Positions 1 through 8,582 of a stretch of 54,841 bases of DNA are shown piece after piece. The stretch is taken from assembly GCA_040218815.1 (NCBI GenBank), contig JAVJQS010000010.1, positions 1 through 54,841 on the forward strand. Reading direction: 5' to 3'. The DNA comes from JAVJQS01 sp040218815 (GTDB taxonomy: Bacteria > Bacteroidota > Bacteroidia > Flavobacteriales_E > Vicingaceae). Both the position numbers and the translations under genes were made by a program. The notes beneath the pieces are model-generated. The model did no database searches and had not been told where the DNA came from. It saw only the letters and a program-made list of their open reading frames with translations. Position 1 is the stretch's first letter. Every line of letters begins with the position of its first letter.

Positions 1-2
1 CC

Positions 3-395
3 ATCCTTACCATTGCAGATGCTATTTGGCCTGGCTTCACACCCGACCTCATCAGTATCATCCTGGTGACCGCCACCCAAGCCAGAGGAACGGTGCTTGT
101 CCATCAAAAAATGTTCGAATCACGCCTTTTCTTCGTAGATAAGCTCATCGACATGGGCGCTCAAATCATCCTTTGTGACCCTCACAGGGCGACGGTGATT
201 GGACTGGACAGAGCATTTCCATTGCGTAGCATACAAATGACATCTCCGGACATTCGTGCGGGAGTATCGCTGCTCATCGCTGCGCTGTCTGCCGAGGGCA
301 CCAGCACCATCCACAACGTGGAGCAAATCGACCGTGGATATCAATACATAGAAAAACGTTTAAATGCCATTGGTGCACAAATAGAGAGGTTTTAA
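3..395 (+). CDS. murA: UDP-N-acetylglucosamine 1-carboxyvinyltransferase, C-terminal part
   Basis: MurA transfers enolpyruvate to UDP-GlcNAc, the first committed step of peptidoglycan synthesis in the cytoplasm. The window opens inside the gene: the frame is open from base 3 and gives about 130 C-terminal residues ending at the TAA before 396. Recognisable blocks are WPGFTPDLIS, ATQARGTVLVHQKMFESR and DMGAQIILCDPHRATV, followed by the SPDIRAGVSLLIAALSAEG segment, all typical of the second half of Bacteroidota MurA. A GTG at 66 could be mistaken for a start, but the homology runs through it. GC content (about 48-50%) is clearly higher than in the genes after the tRNA. The identification is firm; the 5' end lies outside the window. 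Confidence 0.93.
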   Translation: MLTIADAIWPGFTPDLISIILVTATQARGTVLVHQKMFESRLFFVDKLIDMGAQIILCDPHRATVIGLDRAFPLRSIQMTSPDIRAGVSLLIAALSAEGTSTIHNVEQIDRGYQYIEKRLNAIGAQIERF

Positions 396-423
396 CCCCG
401 TTAAGGAGGCGTTAATACCTGAC

Positions 424-456
424 TTTGGGTCATAGAAATATTTTTTTCTATATTCG
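424..456 (+). promoter_or_regulatory. Possible Bacteroidota-type promoter for the OmpA-family gene
   Basis: TTTG at 424-427 and TATATTCG at 449-456 are 21 bases apart. This is one mismatch from the TTTG-N19-21-TAnnTTTG pattern of the Bacteroidota main sigma factor. It lies 25 bases before the ATG at 481. Weak support. Confidence 0.3.
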
Positions 457-480
457 ATTTTTCCATCGACCTGTTCTTGT

Positions 481-1248
481 ATGAAACCAATGTTCCAACT
501 ACTCGCTCGGGTAGCCGTGTACCTTATGTTTACACTGAGCGTTTCGCAAATTGCTACGGCTAAAGTTAGCTCAGAAGCAATAAAAACATCCACCGACAAT
601 TCTGAAGAAACACCTCCCGAAAACCGCAAGCAAAACCCCAGGTTAACTCTGGTAGTAGTCGACAGCGAGACGAAGCAAAAAATCACTGCCAAGGTTAAAG
701 TACTCGACATGCTGAATAAAAAGGTGCTCCTTGCCAAAGAGCTCGGCGACACGCTCAAGCTAAACCTTGTTGCAGGCGGAGACTATCGCATTGTTAGCAA
801 AGCCGACAGCCACCTCTTCAATGAAGTAGAATTCAATCTGGCGAAAGAAAACCTGGAGCCTGACATCAAAATAACGCTGGAACTAAGCCCAATTAAGGTT
901 GGCATGAAGCTCCAACTAAAAGAAGTTTTTTTTGAAACCAACTCGGCGAAAATGCTGGAAGAGTCTCTGGCAGAGATACAAGAGGTTTATGAGTTGCTGT
1001 GGGAGCACCCGAATCTGGTCGTTCAAATTGCAGCACATACGGACAATTCTGGCACTCACGATGATAACATGGAGCTTTCCGGTCGACGTGCACAAGCCAT
1101 TGTTGAAGTGCTAAAGGACAAGGGCGTGCCCGAAAAAATGCTCGCAGCCAAAGGATATGGCGAAATGAAACCGCTCCTGCCTAATACCACCGAGGAGAAC
1201 AAGCAAAAAAACCGACGGGTTGAGTTTATCGTGATTGATATTCTATAG
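481..1248 (+). CDS. OmpA-family peptidoglycan-associated outer membrane protein
   Basis: A 255-aa exported protein. Residues 1-27 look like a signal peptide (hydrophobic stretch ending ATA). Residues ~55-135 form a beta-rich domain like the carboxypeptidase-regulatory/PEGA type. Residues ~140-255 are an OmpA C-terminal domain: FFETNSAKML, then AAHTDNSGTHDDNMELSGRRAQAIVEVL and the NRRVEF ending, the usual diaminopimelate-binding fold. It probably ties the outer membrane to peptidoglycan. It follows murA by 85 bases in the same direction and shares its higher GC content, unlike the genes after 1.5 kb. No transmembrane barrel is present, so it is an OmpA-like anchor rather than a porin. Confidence 0.82.
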   Translation: MKPMFQLLARVAVYLMFTLSVSQIATAKVSSEAIKTSTDNSEETPPENRKQNPRLTLVVVDSETKQKITAKVKVLDMLNKKVLLAKELGDTLKLNLVAGGDYRIVSKADSHLFNEVEFNLAKENLEPDIKITLELSPIKVGMKLQLKEVFFETNSAKMLEESLAEIQEVYELLWEHPNLVVQIAAHTDNSGTHDDNMELSGRRAQAIVEVLKDKGVPEKMLAAKGYGEMKPLLPNTTEENKQKNRRVEFIVIDIL

Positions 1249-1298
1249 ACGCCATAGTACGGTTTTCATGTCGTTGTATTAATATTGTATTCTTAAAT

Positions 1299-1383
1299 GC
1301 GGATGTGGTGAAATTGGTAGACACGCTAGACTTAGGATCTAGTGCTTCGCGGCTTGTGGGTTCGAGTCCCTCCATCCGCACCA
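1299..1383 (+). tRNA. tRNA-Leu (anticodon UAG)
   Basis: Acceptor stem GCGGATG pairs with CATCCGC, followed by discriminator A and an encoded CCA (1381-1383). The anticodon arm is CTAGA-CTTAGGA-TCTAG at 1326-1342, giving anticodon TAG at 1333-1335, which reads CUA leucine codons. A long class II variable arm (TGCTTCGCGGCTT region) and a TTCGAGT T-loop complete the cloverleaf. A strong terminator follows at once. Confidence 0.96.
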
Positions 1384-1387
1384 TATG

Positions 1388-1423
1388 AATGGCGTAAGGC
1401 TTTTGTTTTACGCCATTTTTTTT
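1388..1423 (+). terminator. Rho-independent terminator after tRNA-Leu
   Basis: AATGGCGTAA (1388-1397) pairs with TTACGCCATT (1408-1417) around a short loop and runs into a T tract (to 1423). It ends the tRNA transcript and separates it from tig. Confidence 0.85.
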
Positions 1424-1512
1424 ACCAAATTAGAACGACTATTAAACTGTTTAACTATCTGTTAATTAGTGCTTAATAGTTAATGAAAAACAAAAATTTA
1501 AAATATTATTGA

Positions 1513-2874
1513 ATGGAAGTAGCAAGAAAAGACATTGATAAACTCAACGCAGAGATTACTATTTCAATAAAGGAGGAAGATTACAAGCAAAAGGTGACAC
1601 AATCCTTAAATCGATATCGCAAGCAAGCCAATATGCCTGGTTTTAGAAAAGGCATGGTGCCAATGGGTATGGTTAAAAAGATGGTTGGAACAAACATTTT
1701 AGTGGAAGAAATCAACCAAATTTTGTCTGAAAACTTGAATAAATACATCGGTGAAAACAAACTGAACATTCTCGGAAATCCCTTGCCAAAAGAAGATGAT
1801 TCAAAAGCGATCGACTGGGACAATCAAAAAGAGTTCGATTTTACCTACGAGTTAGGATTAGCTCCAGAAGTAAAAGTTGATCTTACTGAAAAAGACAAGT
1901 TTGACTTTTACAAGATAAAAGTATCCGACAAAATGGTGGAGGAGCAAATTCAAGAAATTGCTAAGCGCTACGGGAAAATGGTAGATGCCGACCAGTCGGA
2001 AGAAGAAGACATGCTTTATGGAAAGTTTGAGGAGTTAGAAAAAGGAGCCGTAAAGGAAGATGGAATCACTAATGGTACTGTTTTGAATATTCGAACGATC
2101 ACAAAATCAAAAGATCAAAAGAAGTTCATTGGTTTAAAGCCAGGTGATGTTGTGAAATTTAAGCCTCAAGGAATAGCAGATGATAAGTATGTTGCTGCTT
2201 GGTTGGGAATAGAAGAGGAATACATTAAAGATCAAAAATCAGAATTTCAATTTACGGTAGAAAAAATCAACCGGATGGAAGCTGCTGAATTAAATCAAGA
2301 ATTTTTTGATAAAATTTATGGTCCAAACCAAGTATCTTCGAAAGAAGAAATGGGAGCTAAATTAAGAGCTGAAATGGAGCAAAGTTTTGCCCAAAATGCA
2401 GAGCAGTTTTTAGAGCGCGAAGTACAAGACTATTTATTGAAAAAAGCGAAACTTAATTTGCCGAATGAGTTCATGAAAAAATGGCTGAAAATGGCCAATG
2501 AGAAGCCAGTTACTCAAGAGCAAATTGAAGAAGAATATGATCAGTATGCACAGGGCTTGAAATGGCAGTTAATTGAAAACAAGCTGATTAAAGAAAATGA
2601 CATCAAGGTGGAGAAAGAAGAGGTAGTTGAGCATACCAAGAATTTGGTGCGCCAGCAGATGGCTGGAATGGGCCAGAACATGATGGATGATGCAGCTTTG
2701 GAGGATACAGCGAATAGAGTTTTGGAGAACCAAGATGAGTCTAGAAGGTTATATGAGCAGCTATATCAGCTAAAAATGCGCGAGTTTTACAAGAAAACGG
2801 TGAAGTTGAAAGAACGTGAAATTAGCTACGACGATTTTGTTAAATTAGCTGAGAAAAAAAGCACTAAAAAATAA
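1513..2874 (+). CDS. tig: Trigger factor, ribosome-bound chaperone
   Basis: A 453-aa protein, close to the usual length of the family. It binds at the ribosomal exit tunnel and helps nascent chains fold. The N-terminal ribosome-binding domain holds the signature MPGFRKGMVPMGMVKK (about residues 41-56). A central region (~150-255) occupies the place of the FKBP-like prolyl isomerase domain but is divergent, as is common in Bacteroidota. Residues ~260-453 are the long helical C-terminal arms that cradle clients. The ATG at 1513 is the only sensible start; the preceding 100 bases are AT-rich with no clear promoter. It lies 8 bases before clpP, so the two are probably co-transcribed. This gene order is standard in Bacteroidota. 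Confidence 0.92.
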   Translation: MEVARKDIDKLNAEITISIKEEDYKQKVTQSLNRYRKQANMPGFRKGMVPMGMVKKMVGTNILVEEINQILSENLNKYIGENKLNILGNPLPKEDDSKAIDWDNQKEFDFTYELGLAPEVKVDLTEKDKFDFYKIKVSDKMVEEQIQEIAKRYGKMVDADQSEEEDMLYGKFEELEKGAVKEDGITNGTVLNIRTITKSKDQKKFIGLKPGDVVKFKPQGIADDKYVAAWLGIEEEYIKDQKSEFQFTVEKINRMEAAELNQEFFDKIYGPNQVSSKEEMGAKLRAEMEQSFAQNAEQFLEREVQDYLLKKAKLNLPNEFMKKWLKMANEKPVTQEQIEEEYDQYAQGLKWQLIENKLIKENDIKVEKEEVVEHTKNLVRQQMAGMGQNMMDDAALEDTANRVLENQDESRRLYEQLYQLKMREFYKKTVKLKEREISYDDFVKLAEKKSTKK

Positions 2875-2882
2875 AAACCCTT

Positions 2883-3545
2883 ATGGATTTCAGTAAAGAA
2901 TTTAGAAAGTATGCCACTAAACACAAAGGTATAGGAGGAATGCATGTTGACAACTATATGGAGTCATCAATGACACCGTATATTATTGAAGAACGTCAGA
3001 TGAATGTTGCTCAAATGGATGTTTTCTCACGTTTGATGATGGATAGGATTATCTTTCTAGGAACAGGAGTAAATGACCAAGTAGCTAACATTATTCAAGC
3101 ACAGTTGCTTTTCTTAGAGTCAGCTGATGCTAAAAAGGACATTCAAATTTACTTGAATTCACCTGGAGGTTCTGTTTATGCAGGACTAGGTATTTATGAT
3201 ACCATGCAATACATTGCACCAGATGTGGCCACTATTTGTACAGGAATGGCCGCTTCAATGGGAGCAGTATTGTTGTGTGCTGGAGCAGAAGGTAAACGTA
3301 CTGCTTTGCCTCACTCCAGAGTAATGATTCACCAGCCTTCAGCGGGAACGCAAGGAATGGCTTCCGATATGGAAATTGCTTTAAAAGAGGTGTTGAAGAT
3401 GAAAGATGAGCTTTATAAAATCATCGCTGAACATTCAAAGCAAGATTTCAAAAAAGTAGAGAAAGATTCAGATAGAGACTACTGGATGTCTGCAAAAGAA
3501 GCTAAAGAATATGGCATGATTGATGAGGTGCTAGTTAAAAAATAA
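2883..3545 (+). CDS. clpP: ATP-dependent Clp protease proteolytic subunit
   Basis: A 220-aa serine peptidase that forms the double-ring chamber fed by ClpX. The catalytic triad is visible at Ser125 (GMAASMGAV), His150 (MIHQP) and Asp199 (DRDYWMS), with spacing of 25 and 49 as in E. coli ClpP (111/136/185). LNSPGGSVYAGLGIYDTM is the usual oxyanion-hole/handle region. The roughly 40-residue N-terminal lead may be a propeptide. It starts 8 bases after tig and is followed by a hairpin terminator before clpX, so clpX may also have its own promoter. Confidence 0.96.
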   Translation: MDFSKEFRKYATKHKGIGGMHVDNYMESSMTPYIIEERQMNVAQMDVFSRLMMDRIIFLGTGVNDQVANIIQAQLLFLESADAKKDIQIYLNSPGGSVYAGLGIYDTMQYIAPDVATICTGMAASMGAVLLCAGAEGKRTALPHSRVMIHQPSAGTQGMASDMEIALKEVLKMKDELYKIIAEHSKQDFKKVEKDSDRDYWMSAKEAKEYGMIDEVLVKK

Positions 3546-3570
3546 GCACTTTCAAAATGATTAATTTTAC

Positions 3571-3607
3571 ACCCCAATATTAACTTTTAGTATTGGGGTT
3601 GTTTTTT
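3571..3607 (+). terminator. Terminator between clpP and clpX
   Basis: ACCCCAATA (3571-3579) pairs exactly with TATTGGGGT (3591-3599), followed by TGTTTTTT. It lies between clpP and clpX, which would reduce read-through and partly uncouple the two genes. Confidence 0.75.
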
Positions 3608-3651
3608 GAATTAACCTAAGTTTTAGGGAAGTTTCATGAAAACCATTAAGC

Positions 3652-4881
3652 ATGAAAGACAAAGAAAAAATACATTGTTCCTTTTGCGGAAGAGATAAAA
3701 AAGACACGAATGTGTTAATTGCTGGAATTACAGGACACATTTGTGATAACTGCATTTTGCAAGCTGGGGAAATAGTGAAGGAAGAAGTAAAGCCCGCTAG
3801 TAAGGACTTGAACATTGTTATAAAGAAACCAGTTGAGATCAAAAAACACTTGGATGAATATGTTATTGGTCAGGAAGAAGCTAAAAAAGTGCTAGCGGTT
3901 GGTGTTTACAACCATTACAAGCGAGTAGCTAAAGCTTCCTTGCTAAAAGATATAGAGATTGATAAGTCTAATGTATTGCTAGTTGGTGAAACTGGAACTG
4001 GGAAGACACTATTAGCAAAAACGATAGCTCGTTTACTAGAAGTTCCTTTCTGCATTGCTGATGCCACTGTTTTAACTGAGGCAGGTTATGTAGGAGAAGA
4101 TGTAGAAAGTATACTGTCTCGTTTATTGCAATCTGCAGATTATGACGTTTCAAAGGCTGAAAAGGGCATAGTTTTTATCGATGAAATAGACAAAATTGCC
4201 CGAAAAGGGGATAATCCTTCAATTACACGTGATGTTTCTGGAGAAGGAGTGCAGCAAGCATTATTAAAGCTGTTGGAAGGAGCTACTGTAAGTGTTCCAC
4301 CACAAGGAGGGAGGAAGCATCCAGAGCAAAAAATGGTTTCGATCAATACTCAAAATATTTTATTTGTTTGTGGTGGAGCTTTTGCTGGCATTGAAAAAGT
4401 AATTGCCAAACGATTAAATACCAATGCCATTGGTTTTAAAACCATTGATGTGTCGGAAGAATTTGAAAAAGACAATATTTTAAAATATGTTACCCCAGCT
4501 GATATTCGCTCATTTGGATTAATTCCTGAGTTGATTGGTCGAATTCCTGTGGTTACTCATTTAAACCCCTTAGATGCACCTACCTTAAAGCGTATTTTAA
4601 CTGAACCTAAAAACTCAATCATTAAGCAATACATCAAATTGTTTGAGCTCGATAATATCGAGTTGAATTTTGATAAAGGGGTGTTTGACTTTATGGTAGA
4701 AAAAGCAATGGAATACAAGTTAGGAGCAAGGGGATTGCGTTCTATTTGTGAAGCCATTTTACTTGACTACATGTTTGAGGTACCGTCTAAAGTGGTGATT
4801 GAAAAGTTGACAATAGACTTAGACTATGCCAAAAATGCCTTTGAAAAATCGGCTTTGAAGAAGTTGAAGGTAGCAAGTTAA
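3652..4881 (+). CDS. clpX: ATP-dependent Clp protease ATP-binding subunit, AAA+ unfoldase
   Basis: A 409-aa unfoldase that recognises and threads substrates into ClpP. The N-terminal zinc-binding domain has Cys9/Cys12 (CSFC) and Cys31/Cys34 (CDNC). Walker A is GETGTGKT (112-119), Walker B VFIDEID (174-180), the pore loop GYVG (145-148) and the RKH loop 221-223. Helical sensor-2 residues follow near the C-terminus (GARGLRSICE). All key residues are present, so the protein should be active. It follows clpP after a 106-base gap containing a terminator. The ATG at 3652 is supported by the zinc-finger spacing. It converges with the minus-strand gene ending at 4908. Confidence 0.97.
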   Translation: MKDKEKIHCSFCGRDKKDTNVLIAGITGHICDNCILQAGEIVKEEVKPASKDLNIVIKKPVEIKKHLDEYVIGQEEAKKVLAVGVYNHYKRVAKASLLKDIEIDKSNVLLVGETGTGKTLLAKTIARLLEVPFCIADATVLTEAGYVGEDVESILSRLLQSADYDVSKAEKGIVFIDEIDKIARKGDNPSITRDVSGEGVQQALLKLLEGATVSVPPQGGRKHPEQKMVSINTQNILFVCGGAFAGIEKVIAKRLNTNAIGFKTIDVSEEFEKDNILKYVTPADIRSFGLIPELIGRIPVVTHLNPLDAPTLKRILTEPKNSIIKQYIKLFELDNIELNFDKGVFDFMVEKAMEYKLGARGLRSICEAILLDYMFEVPSKVVIEKLTIDLDYAKNAFEKSALKKLKVAS

Positions 4882-4907
4882 TGCTTTCTATTTGAAGTTA
4901 ACAAGCT

Positions 4908-5504
4908 TTAAATCAAATAACACTTCACCATTCCTACTTTAGTGTCAATTTCTACCATAATTAACTTTCCATCTTTATAAGTGTAAAAGGTATCCCTACT
5001 CTTTGGAGAAATCAACTTGTAGCGATTTGGACTGACTTCTTCAAGTTTAAGGTATTCTGCAAACATGCTGGAGAAAACTTGATTAATGTTTTCTGGTTCT
5101 GAAAAGTATAAATCGACTGTACAAAAACGTATTTCAGATTCCAGTAACTTAAACTCTTTACCATTCCTTTTCACCTTGTATTCTTGTGAGTTTATTTTTG
5201 ATATTTCTGAGACAATGTCTTCCGATTCTCTGCTTGCATTTCTGTAACTCACACTTTGGATCAATTGATCGTCTCTTTTGATCAGTTTTACTTCTGATTC
5301 AACATGCACCGATAGTGCAATTAAATTAACTTTAGTCTTAGTCCTTAAATCCTCTTTGGTTTCATTGCCATCAACTACTTTTTTGGCAAAGAGATTTCCA
5401 ATCGATTTTCCTTTATATTTTACATCAAAGGTGTATTCTAATGTTTGTGAAAAAGAATATATACTGATGAAAGAGGTAAAGAGTAAAATAGTCAGTTGCT
5501 TCAT
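4908..5504 (-). CDS. Secreted DUF6134-like protein of unknown function
   Basis: A 198-aa protein with a clear signal peptide (MKQLTILLFTSFISIYSFSQ, cleavage near residue 19). The mature part is predicted mostly beta: YTFDVKYKGKSIGNLFAKK, repeated EVKLIKRDDQ-type strands, and a C-terminal block YTYKDGKLIMVEIDTKVG. This resembles the DUF6134 family of Bacteroidota periplasmic or outer-membrane proteins; the assignment comes from pattern memory and was not searched. Function is unknown. It is the last gene of a leftward run behind folA, 114 bases downstream, and converges with clpX. Confidence 0.6.
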   Translation of the reverse strand: MKQLTILLFTSFISIYSFSQTLEYTFDVKYKGKSIGNLFAKKVVDGNETKEDLRTKTKVNLIALSVHVESEVKLIKRDDQLIQSVSYRNASRESEDIVSEISKINSQEYKVKRNGKEFKLLESEIRFCTVDLYFSEPENINQVFSSMFAEYLKLEEVSPNRYKLISPKSRDTFYTYKDGKLIMVEIDTKVGMVKCYLI

Positions 5505-5618
5505 CTAAGGAAATTAATAATTTAATCTTAGGAGTTTATACTTCTTTTTAATAGTTTTAGTTGGAATTGTTTACATTGAATAATTTAAAGCAAATAATTT
5601 TTTTCTAACTACTATAAT

Positions 5619-6110
5619 TTAGATTCTTTCATAGGTCTGAAAGGTAAATGCATGCTCGTGCTTTTCATCGCTGGGGTGAAAGTACTCTTCAGTCATTTTC
5701 CAGGTGTTAGCATCAATTTTAGGAAAATAAACATCACCCTCAATTTCTGAATGCACTCGAGTCAAGTAAATGGTATCAGCTTTTGCCATAGACTGCCGAT
5801 AGATTTCACCTCCTCCAATAATCATTAATTCATTTTCATCGTTTTCTTTGGCAAAAGCAATCGCTTGGTCTAAATCATGAAAAATATGGGCGCCTTTAAA
5901 CTCATAGTTTTCATCTCTAGTTAAAATCAGATTTATTCTATTGGGTAGGAGCCTTCCAAAAGATTCCAAATTCTTTCTTCCCATCAAAATGTGATGACCA
6001 GTGGTTGTTTCCTTAAAAAACTTCATGTCATCAGGCAGCTTCCATGGGAGGTCATTGTCTTTTCCAATTACATTATTTTCTGCCGCTGCTGCAATTAGTG
6101 AAATTTTCAT
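5619..6110 (-). CDS. folA: Dihydrofolate reductase
   Basis: A 163-aa enzyme that reduces dihydrofolate to tetrahydrofolate with NADPH. It regenerates the cofactor oxidised by ThyA, whose gene lies 89 bases upstream on the same strand. The N-terminus MKISLIAAAAENNVIGKDNDLPW is typical. The catalytic acid is Asp28 in LPDDMKFFK (Asp27 of E. coli), followed by the NADPH-binding MGRKNLESFG (usually MGRKTWESI) and IIGGGEIYRQ. Length is normal for a chromosomal FolA. Target of trimethoprim-class inhibitors. Confidence 0.96.
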   Translation of the reverse strand: MKISLIAAAAENNVIGKDNDLPWKLPDDMKFFKETTTGHHILMGRKNLESFGRLLPNRINLILTRDENYEFKGAHIFHDLDQAIAFAKENDENELMIIGGGEIYRQSMAKADTIYLTRVHSEIEGDVYFPKIDANTWKMTEEYFHPSDEKHEHAFTFQTYERI

Positions 6111-6199
6111 ATTATTATTTTATAGAAGCTTGATGTAATTCAATTTTACGGTCTGTTCTAAGCAATTGTTTCTGCTGTCAGTTCGAGCGGAATCGAGAA

Positions 6200-6994
6200 C
6201 TAAACAGCTACAGCAGCTTTTATGTGTGGATGTGGATCGTAATTGACTAATTTAAAATCTTCATACTTGAAGTCAAATATATTCTTCACTGATGGGTTGA
6301 TTTTCATCGTTGGTAATGGTCTAAAATCTCTTTCCAATTGTGTTTTTGTTTGTTCGATGTGATTAGAGTACAAGTGCGCATCACCTAAGGTATGCACAAA
6401 ATCTCCAACTTCTAAGTTACATACTTGGGCTACCATCATTGTTAGCAATGCATAAGAAGCAATGTTGAATGGAACTCCTAAAAAAGTATCAGCGCTTCGC
6501 TGGTACAACTGGCAAGATAGTTTTCCATCGGCCACATAAAACTGGAAAAATGCATGACATGGCGGAAGTGCCATATTTTCAACTTCTGCAACATTCCAAG
6601 CGCTAACAATAATTCTTCTTGAATCTGGAGTGTTTTTTATTTGATCGATAATTTTAGAAATCTGATCAATGCTTCCTCCATTTGGAGTAGGCCAAGATCT
6701 CCACTGAGAGCCATAAACAGGACCCAGGTTGCCATCTTCATCTGCCCATTCATCCCAAATACTAACGCCGTTTTCTTTAAGGTATTTAATATTGGTATCT
6801 CCGCTTAAAAACCACAGCAACTCATGAATGATCGACCTAAGATGCAATTTTTTGGTGGTAATAGCTGGGAAACCTTTACTTAAATCAAAGCGCATTTGAT
6901 AACCGAAAACACTGATGGTTCCTGTGCCCGTTCGGTCAGTTTTCTTAGTACCTTGTTCTAAAATGTACGCTAATAAATCGTGGTATTGTTGCAT
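6200..6994 (-). CDS. thyA: Thymidylate synthase
   Basis: A 264-aa enzyme that converts dUMP to dTMP using methylene-tetrahydrofolate. The active-site cysteine is Cys146 in ALPPCHAFFQFYV, at the same position as in E. coli ThyA and with the same total length. RTGTGTISVFG, HELLWFLSGDTNIKYL, GPVYGSQWRSW and the dUMP-binding SRRIIVSAWN are all intact. It pairs with folA downstream. The next gene upstream is a nucleoside transporter ending at 7101, so the run deals with thymidine supply from both synthesis and uptake. Confidence 0.97.
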   Translation of the reverse strand: MQQYHDLLAYILEQGTKKTDRTGTGTISVFGYQMRFDLSKGFPAITTKKLHLRSIIHELLWFLSGDTNIKYLKENGVSIWDEWADEDGNLGPVYGSQWRSWPTPNGGSIDQISKIIDQIKNTPDSRRIIVSAWNVAEVENMALPPCHAFFQFYVADGKLSCQLYQRSADTFLGVPFNIASYALLTMMVAQVCNLEVGDFVHTLGDAHLYSNHIEQTKTQLERDFRPLPTMKINPSVKNIFDFKYEDFKLVNYDPHPHIKAAVAV

Positions 6995-7100
6995 TTACTT
7001 ATCTTCTTTATGAAGATCAAATTTAACTTGACTCTTATTGAAAACAGGTGAAAAGTCACAGAACTTAACAACAAGATATCCACAGGTGTTCATGATTGCT

Positions 7101-8582
7101 TTACAACAACACCCCTACAATTACTGCTGTAAAAAGAGAAGCTAAGGTTCCACCAATTAACGCTTTTACTCCGTATTTTGAAAGTAATCCTTTCCTGTTC
7201 GGGACTAAGGCTCCAATTCCACCAATTTGAATACCTATTGATGCAAAATTTGCAAAACCACATAAAATATAGGTAGCCATGGTGATTGATTTTTGTTCGG
7301 CAAACAGTCCTGCAGCCTTCATCTCTCCTAAAGAAACATAAGCTACAAACTCATTTAATATTGTTTTTTCTCCTAAAAGCTGACCTACTAGTACCATGTC
7401 TTCCTTTGCTACGCCCATTAACCAGGCAATTGGAGCAAAACTGTAACCAATAATAAACTCTAAACTCAAGCCATCGAAGCTAGTGCCACTCGCAATTAGT
7501 TGATTTAAACCTGTATAATGGCCAATTAAATCTTTCAGAATGTAATTTCCCATTGAAATAAAAGCAATAAATACAAGTAGCATTCCTGCTACATTTACTG
7601 CTAATTTTATTCCTTCAGTGGTGCCATTAGCTATCGCTTCTAAGGCATTTGACCCCATTTTTTCTGAAGATATTTCCATGGTAGAGTCGATCTTCTCTGT
7701 TTCAGGGACTAAAATTTTTGCTGCAATAACTGCTGCTGGCGCAGACATTACTGAAGCGGCCAATAAATGCTTTGCAAAATAAATTTGCTCCAACTGATCA
7801 CTACCTCCCAGAAAGCCAATATAAGCTGCTAAAACACCTCCTGCTATGGTGGCCATGCCTCCTGACATTAGACACATCAACTCAGACTTTGTCATTTTAC
7901 CTAAGTAGGGCTTTACCAGCAGGGGAGACTCTGTTTGACCTAAAAAAATATTCCCTGCAGCAGCTAAACTTTCAGCTCCAGACAATTTCATTAAGTGCTT
8001 CATAATCCATGCAAAGCCATATACGAACTTTTGTAATATTTTCCAGTAGTATAACAAACTAGTGAGTGCAGAAAAGAAAATGATTGTTGGTAAAACCTGG
8101 ATGGCAAAATTTATCCATCCACTTTCTATTTTTTGACTAATCATCGACTGAAATAGAAAGCGGGTTCCTGCAGAAGTAAAGGAAATTATTTTTACAAAAA
8201 ATTTGCTAAGTAGTTCAAAAAATGCTTCTGCAAAAGGCACTTTAAGCACAAGCAAGGCTAAAACGATCTGAAGCAATAAACCTTTTGTTACTAAGCCCCA
8301 ATTAATGGCTCTTCGGTTTTCACTGAATAGAAAAGCTAGTAATAATAGACTTACTAAGCCTAAAACTCCTCTAGCCAAAGATGTAAAGCTAAATCCACTT
8401 AGCGCTATAGTTTTAGTTGAATTTAGTTCGGCAAGTTGTTGAGTGCTATCTAAAGCTGGGGCAATGCTATTTTGGCTTAAAATTGAATCCGAAGGTGAAC
8501 CAGATATAGAAAAACAGGTAATTAGCAGTATAAGGAAAAGGATCGGCTTAATTGTTGTTGCCTTTGCGTTTTTCAATTTCAT
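7101..8582 (-). CDS. Concentrative nucleoside transporter (NupC/CNT family)
   Basis: About 493 aa, an inner-membrane cation-coupled nucleoside importer. Residues 1-30 form a hydrophobic lead and may be a signal segment. The CNT core begins near FTSLARGVLGLVSLLLL. Family marks include GQTESPLLVKPYLGKMTKSELMCLMSGGMATIAGGV and the Gate/C-terminal domain FANFASIGIQIGGIGALVPNRK. The frame is open further upstream to an ATG at 8642, but the MKLKNAK start at 8582 is preferred: it precedes the hydrophobic lead and leaves a 35-base overlap with the DUF151 gene instead of 95. It sits between that nuclease gene and thyA. Confidence 0.88.
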   Translation of the reverse strand: MKLKNAKATTIKPILFLILLITCFSISGSPSDSILSQNSIAPALDSTQQLAELNSTKTIALSGFSFTSLARGVLGLVSLLLLAFLFSENRRAINWGLVTKGLLLQIVLALLVLKVPFAEAFFELLSKFFVKIISFTSAGTRFLFQSMISQKIESGWINFAIQVLPTIIFFSALTSLLYYWKILQKFVYGFAWIMKHLMKLSGAESLAAAGNIFLGQTESPLLVKPYLGKMTKSELMCLMSGGMATIAGGVLAAYIGFLGGSDQLEQIYFAKHLLAASVMSAPAAVIAAKILVPETEKIDSTMEISSEKMGSNALEAIANGTTEGIKLAVNVAGMLLVFIAFISMGNYILKDLIGHYTGLNQLIASGTSFDGLSLEFIIGYSFAPIAWLMGVAKEDMVLVGQLLGEKTILNEFVAYVSLGEMKAAGLFAEQKSITMATYILCGFANFASIGIQIGGIGALVPNRKGLLSKYGVKALIGGTLASLFTAVIVGVLL

